Below are positions 4,907 through 6,120 of a stretch of 6,120 nucleotides of DNA, in pieces (within the stretch, counting starts at the first letter, position 1; each line of letters opens with the position of its first letter). This DNA comes from Scatosoma sp045658805 (lineage in GTDB: Bacteria > Bacillota > Clostridia > Christensenellales > Borkfalkiaceae), in assembly GCA_045658805.1 (NCBI GenBank), contig JAZOVQ010000059.1:1-6120 (forward strand), read 5' to 3'. A program made the position numbers and the translations under genes. The notes beneath the pieces are model-generated. The model had not been told where the DNA came from, ran no database searches, and saw nothing but the letters and a program-made list of their open reading frames with translations.

Positions 4907-6120
4907 ATGAAAAAAATCGGCAAATTTTTACTCACCTCCATTCTTGCGGTAAGCACGATGCTTTCCATGGCGGCTTGTAACACCGGTAGCACCTCGCAAA
5001 GCGGTGGCGGCGACAACTCCACGAGTGTTGGCGGTAACGATAATCCCGTTATCAACAAAGACGAAATCGTTGCTCCCGTAAAGACGGCTGACGTAACCGA
5101 TTACAACGGCAGCCCCGTTACCATTCAGTTCTATCACTGTATGGGTGCAAACCTTAGAGGCGTTGTTTCTAAGTGGATCGCTGACTTCAACACGCAATAT
5201 CCCAACATCACCATCGAAGGTCTTTCCACCAGCTGGGGCGATTATGATGGCGTTAAGGAACAAATCTCCACGGAAATTACCGCTGGTAATTCCCCTCATA
5301 TCGCATTCTGCTATCCCGACCACGTAGCACATTATAACCTTGCAGGTAAAGTTGTTGCTCTTGACAACTATATCATGGACGACACGATGGGTCTTACCGA
5401 AGCTGAACTTTATGATTTCGTTCCTGCATTCTATAACGAAGGTAAAGTATACGGCAGCGACACGATGTACACCCTTCCCTTCGCTAAATCTACCGAAGTT
5501 ATGTACTACAACAAGACGTACTTCGAAAAGAACAACTTGAGCGTTCCTAAGACCTGGGACGAAATGGAAGCTGTATGTCAACAAATCCTTGACATCGAAA
5601 AGGCAAAGGGTAACACGAACGTTATTCCCCTTGGTTACGACTCTGAAGCAAACTGGTTCATCACCATGTGCGAACAGCTCAACCAACCCTACACCTCCGC
5701 AACGGGCGACCACTTCGTATTTGATACGCCCACGAACCGTGACTTCGTAGAAAGATTCACCAGCTGGCACAAGAAAGGTTACGTTACCACGCAAGAAATC
5801 AACGGTAGCTACACCTCCGACTTGTTCACGGATGAAACTGCATTCATGTGTATCGGTTCTTCCGCAGGTGCTTCCTATCAAAAGGCAGACGTTGTTGAAG
5901 GCGAAGGCGGCGGCTACAAGTTTGAAGTAGGCGTTACCACTCCTCCTCAAGCTGACGCAAGCAACGCAAAAGTTATTTCCCAAGGTCCTTCCCTTGTTCT
6001 CTTCAAGAAGAGCAACGAACAAGAAGTTGCTGCATCTTGGCTTTTGATGAAGTATTTGACGACGAAAGTTGAATTGCAAGCTGAATATTCGATGACCTCT
6101 GGTTATATGCCCGTTATCAA
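4907..6120 (+). CDS. Extracellular sugar-binding lipoprotein (solute-binding protein family 1), 3' end outside window
   Basis: This is the substrate-capturing subunit of the importer, anchored to the outer face of the membrane. The 404 codons visible lack a stop; family members are commonly 430-470 residues, so only the end is missing. A Lys-rich signal peptide (MKKIGKFLL) leads to a lipobox MAAC with lipidated Cys24, then a Gly/Ser/Asn-rich flexible linker (25-48). The mature domain shows VTIQFYHCMG (about 71-80), YTLPFAKSTEVMYYNKTYFE (188-207) followed by LSVPKTWDEME, then QGPSLVLFKKS and SGYMPVI at 398-404. These are hallmark stretches of CUT1 binding proteins, with some resemblance to UgpB-like members. 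The gene is last in the visible order, 92 bp after the second permease. The ligand is probably a sugar, oligosaccharide or polyol derivative; nothing here specifies which. Confidence 0.94.
   Translation, partial: MKKIGKFLLTSILAVSTMLSMAACNTGSTSQSGGGDNSTSVGGNDNPVINKDEIVAPVKTADVTDYNGSPVTIQFYHCMGANLRGVVSKWIADFNTQYPNITIEGLSTSWGDYDGVKEQISTEITAGNSPHIAFCYPDHVAHYNLAGKVVALDNYIMDDTMGLTEAELYDFVPAFYNEGKVYGSDTMYTLPFAKSTEVMYYNKTYFEKNNLSVPKTWDEMEAVCQQILDIEKAKGNTNVIPLGYDSEANWFITMCEQLNQPYTSATGDHFVFDTPTNRDFVERFTSWHKKGYVTTQEINGSYTSDLFTDETAFMCIGSSAGASYQKADVVEGEGGGYKFEVGVTTPPQADASNAKVISQGPSLVLFKKSNEQEVAASWLLMKYLTTKVELQAEYSMTSGYMPVI

Noticed and set aside
4928..6079. Long minus-strand open frame (383 codons) opposite the binding-protein gene
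   Set aside because: The plus strand encodes a full lipoprotein signal peptide and family motifs. The antisense frame is Val/Phe/Arg-rich with no ribosome-binding site, and is a by-product of codon bias.
1..6120. Mobile element, CRISPR array, tRNA/rRNA, phage or defence genes
   Set aside because: No transposase or integrase, regularly spaced repeats, cloverleaf sequence or other signature was seen; the window is conventional chromosomal content.

Overview
The window reads as ordinary bacterial chromosome from a low-to-moderate G+C Gram-positive, most likely an uncultured gut-type member of the Clostridia. This rests on strong purine-rich ribosome-binding sites before every gene, a lipoprotein substrate-binding protein with a short Lys-rich signal peptide, a consensus TTGACA/TATAAT promoter and all four complete genes ending in TAA. 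The lineage assignment is inference.

Layout: (1) At the left edge, on the minus strand, lies the 5' part of a deoxyribose-phosphate aldolase gene (deoC). It has a perfect-consensus promoter and a good ribosome-binding site, but an amber codon at codon 52 interrupts it. (2) A 379-bp divergent intergenic region (298-676) holds the deoC promoter, a probable rightward promoter near 491-519, and a leader of about 150 nt rich in inverted repeats. (3) An RDD-family membrane protein gene follows (677-1456). (4) From 1538 to the right edge is a compact ABC sugar-uptake operon of the CUT1 type: ATPase (UgpC/MsmK/MalK-like), two permeases (MalF/UgpA-like and MalG/UgpE-like), and an extracellular solute-binding lipoprotein that runs off the window.

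How it works together: the lipoprotein would capture a sugar, oligosaccharide or polyol-type solute outside the membrane and deliver it to the permease heterodimer, and two copies of the ATPase would power import. No hydrolase, kinase or regulator lies in the window, so the substrate cannot be named. The RDD gene is co-directional and may be read through into the operon, but its role is unknown. No terminator is visible between 677 and 6120.

I see no evidence for an undescribed system. The points most worth a second look are the amber codon in deoC, the structured leader before the RDD gene, the acidic N-terminal tails on both permeases, and the non-canonical EAA coupling motifs.
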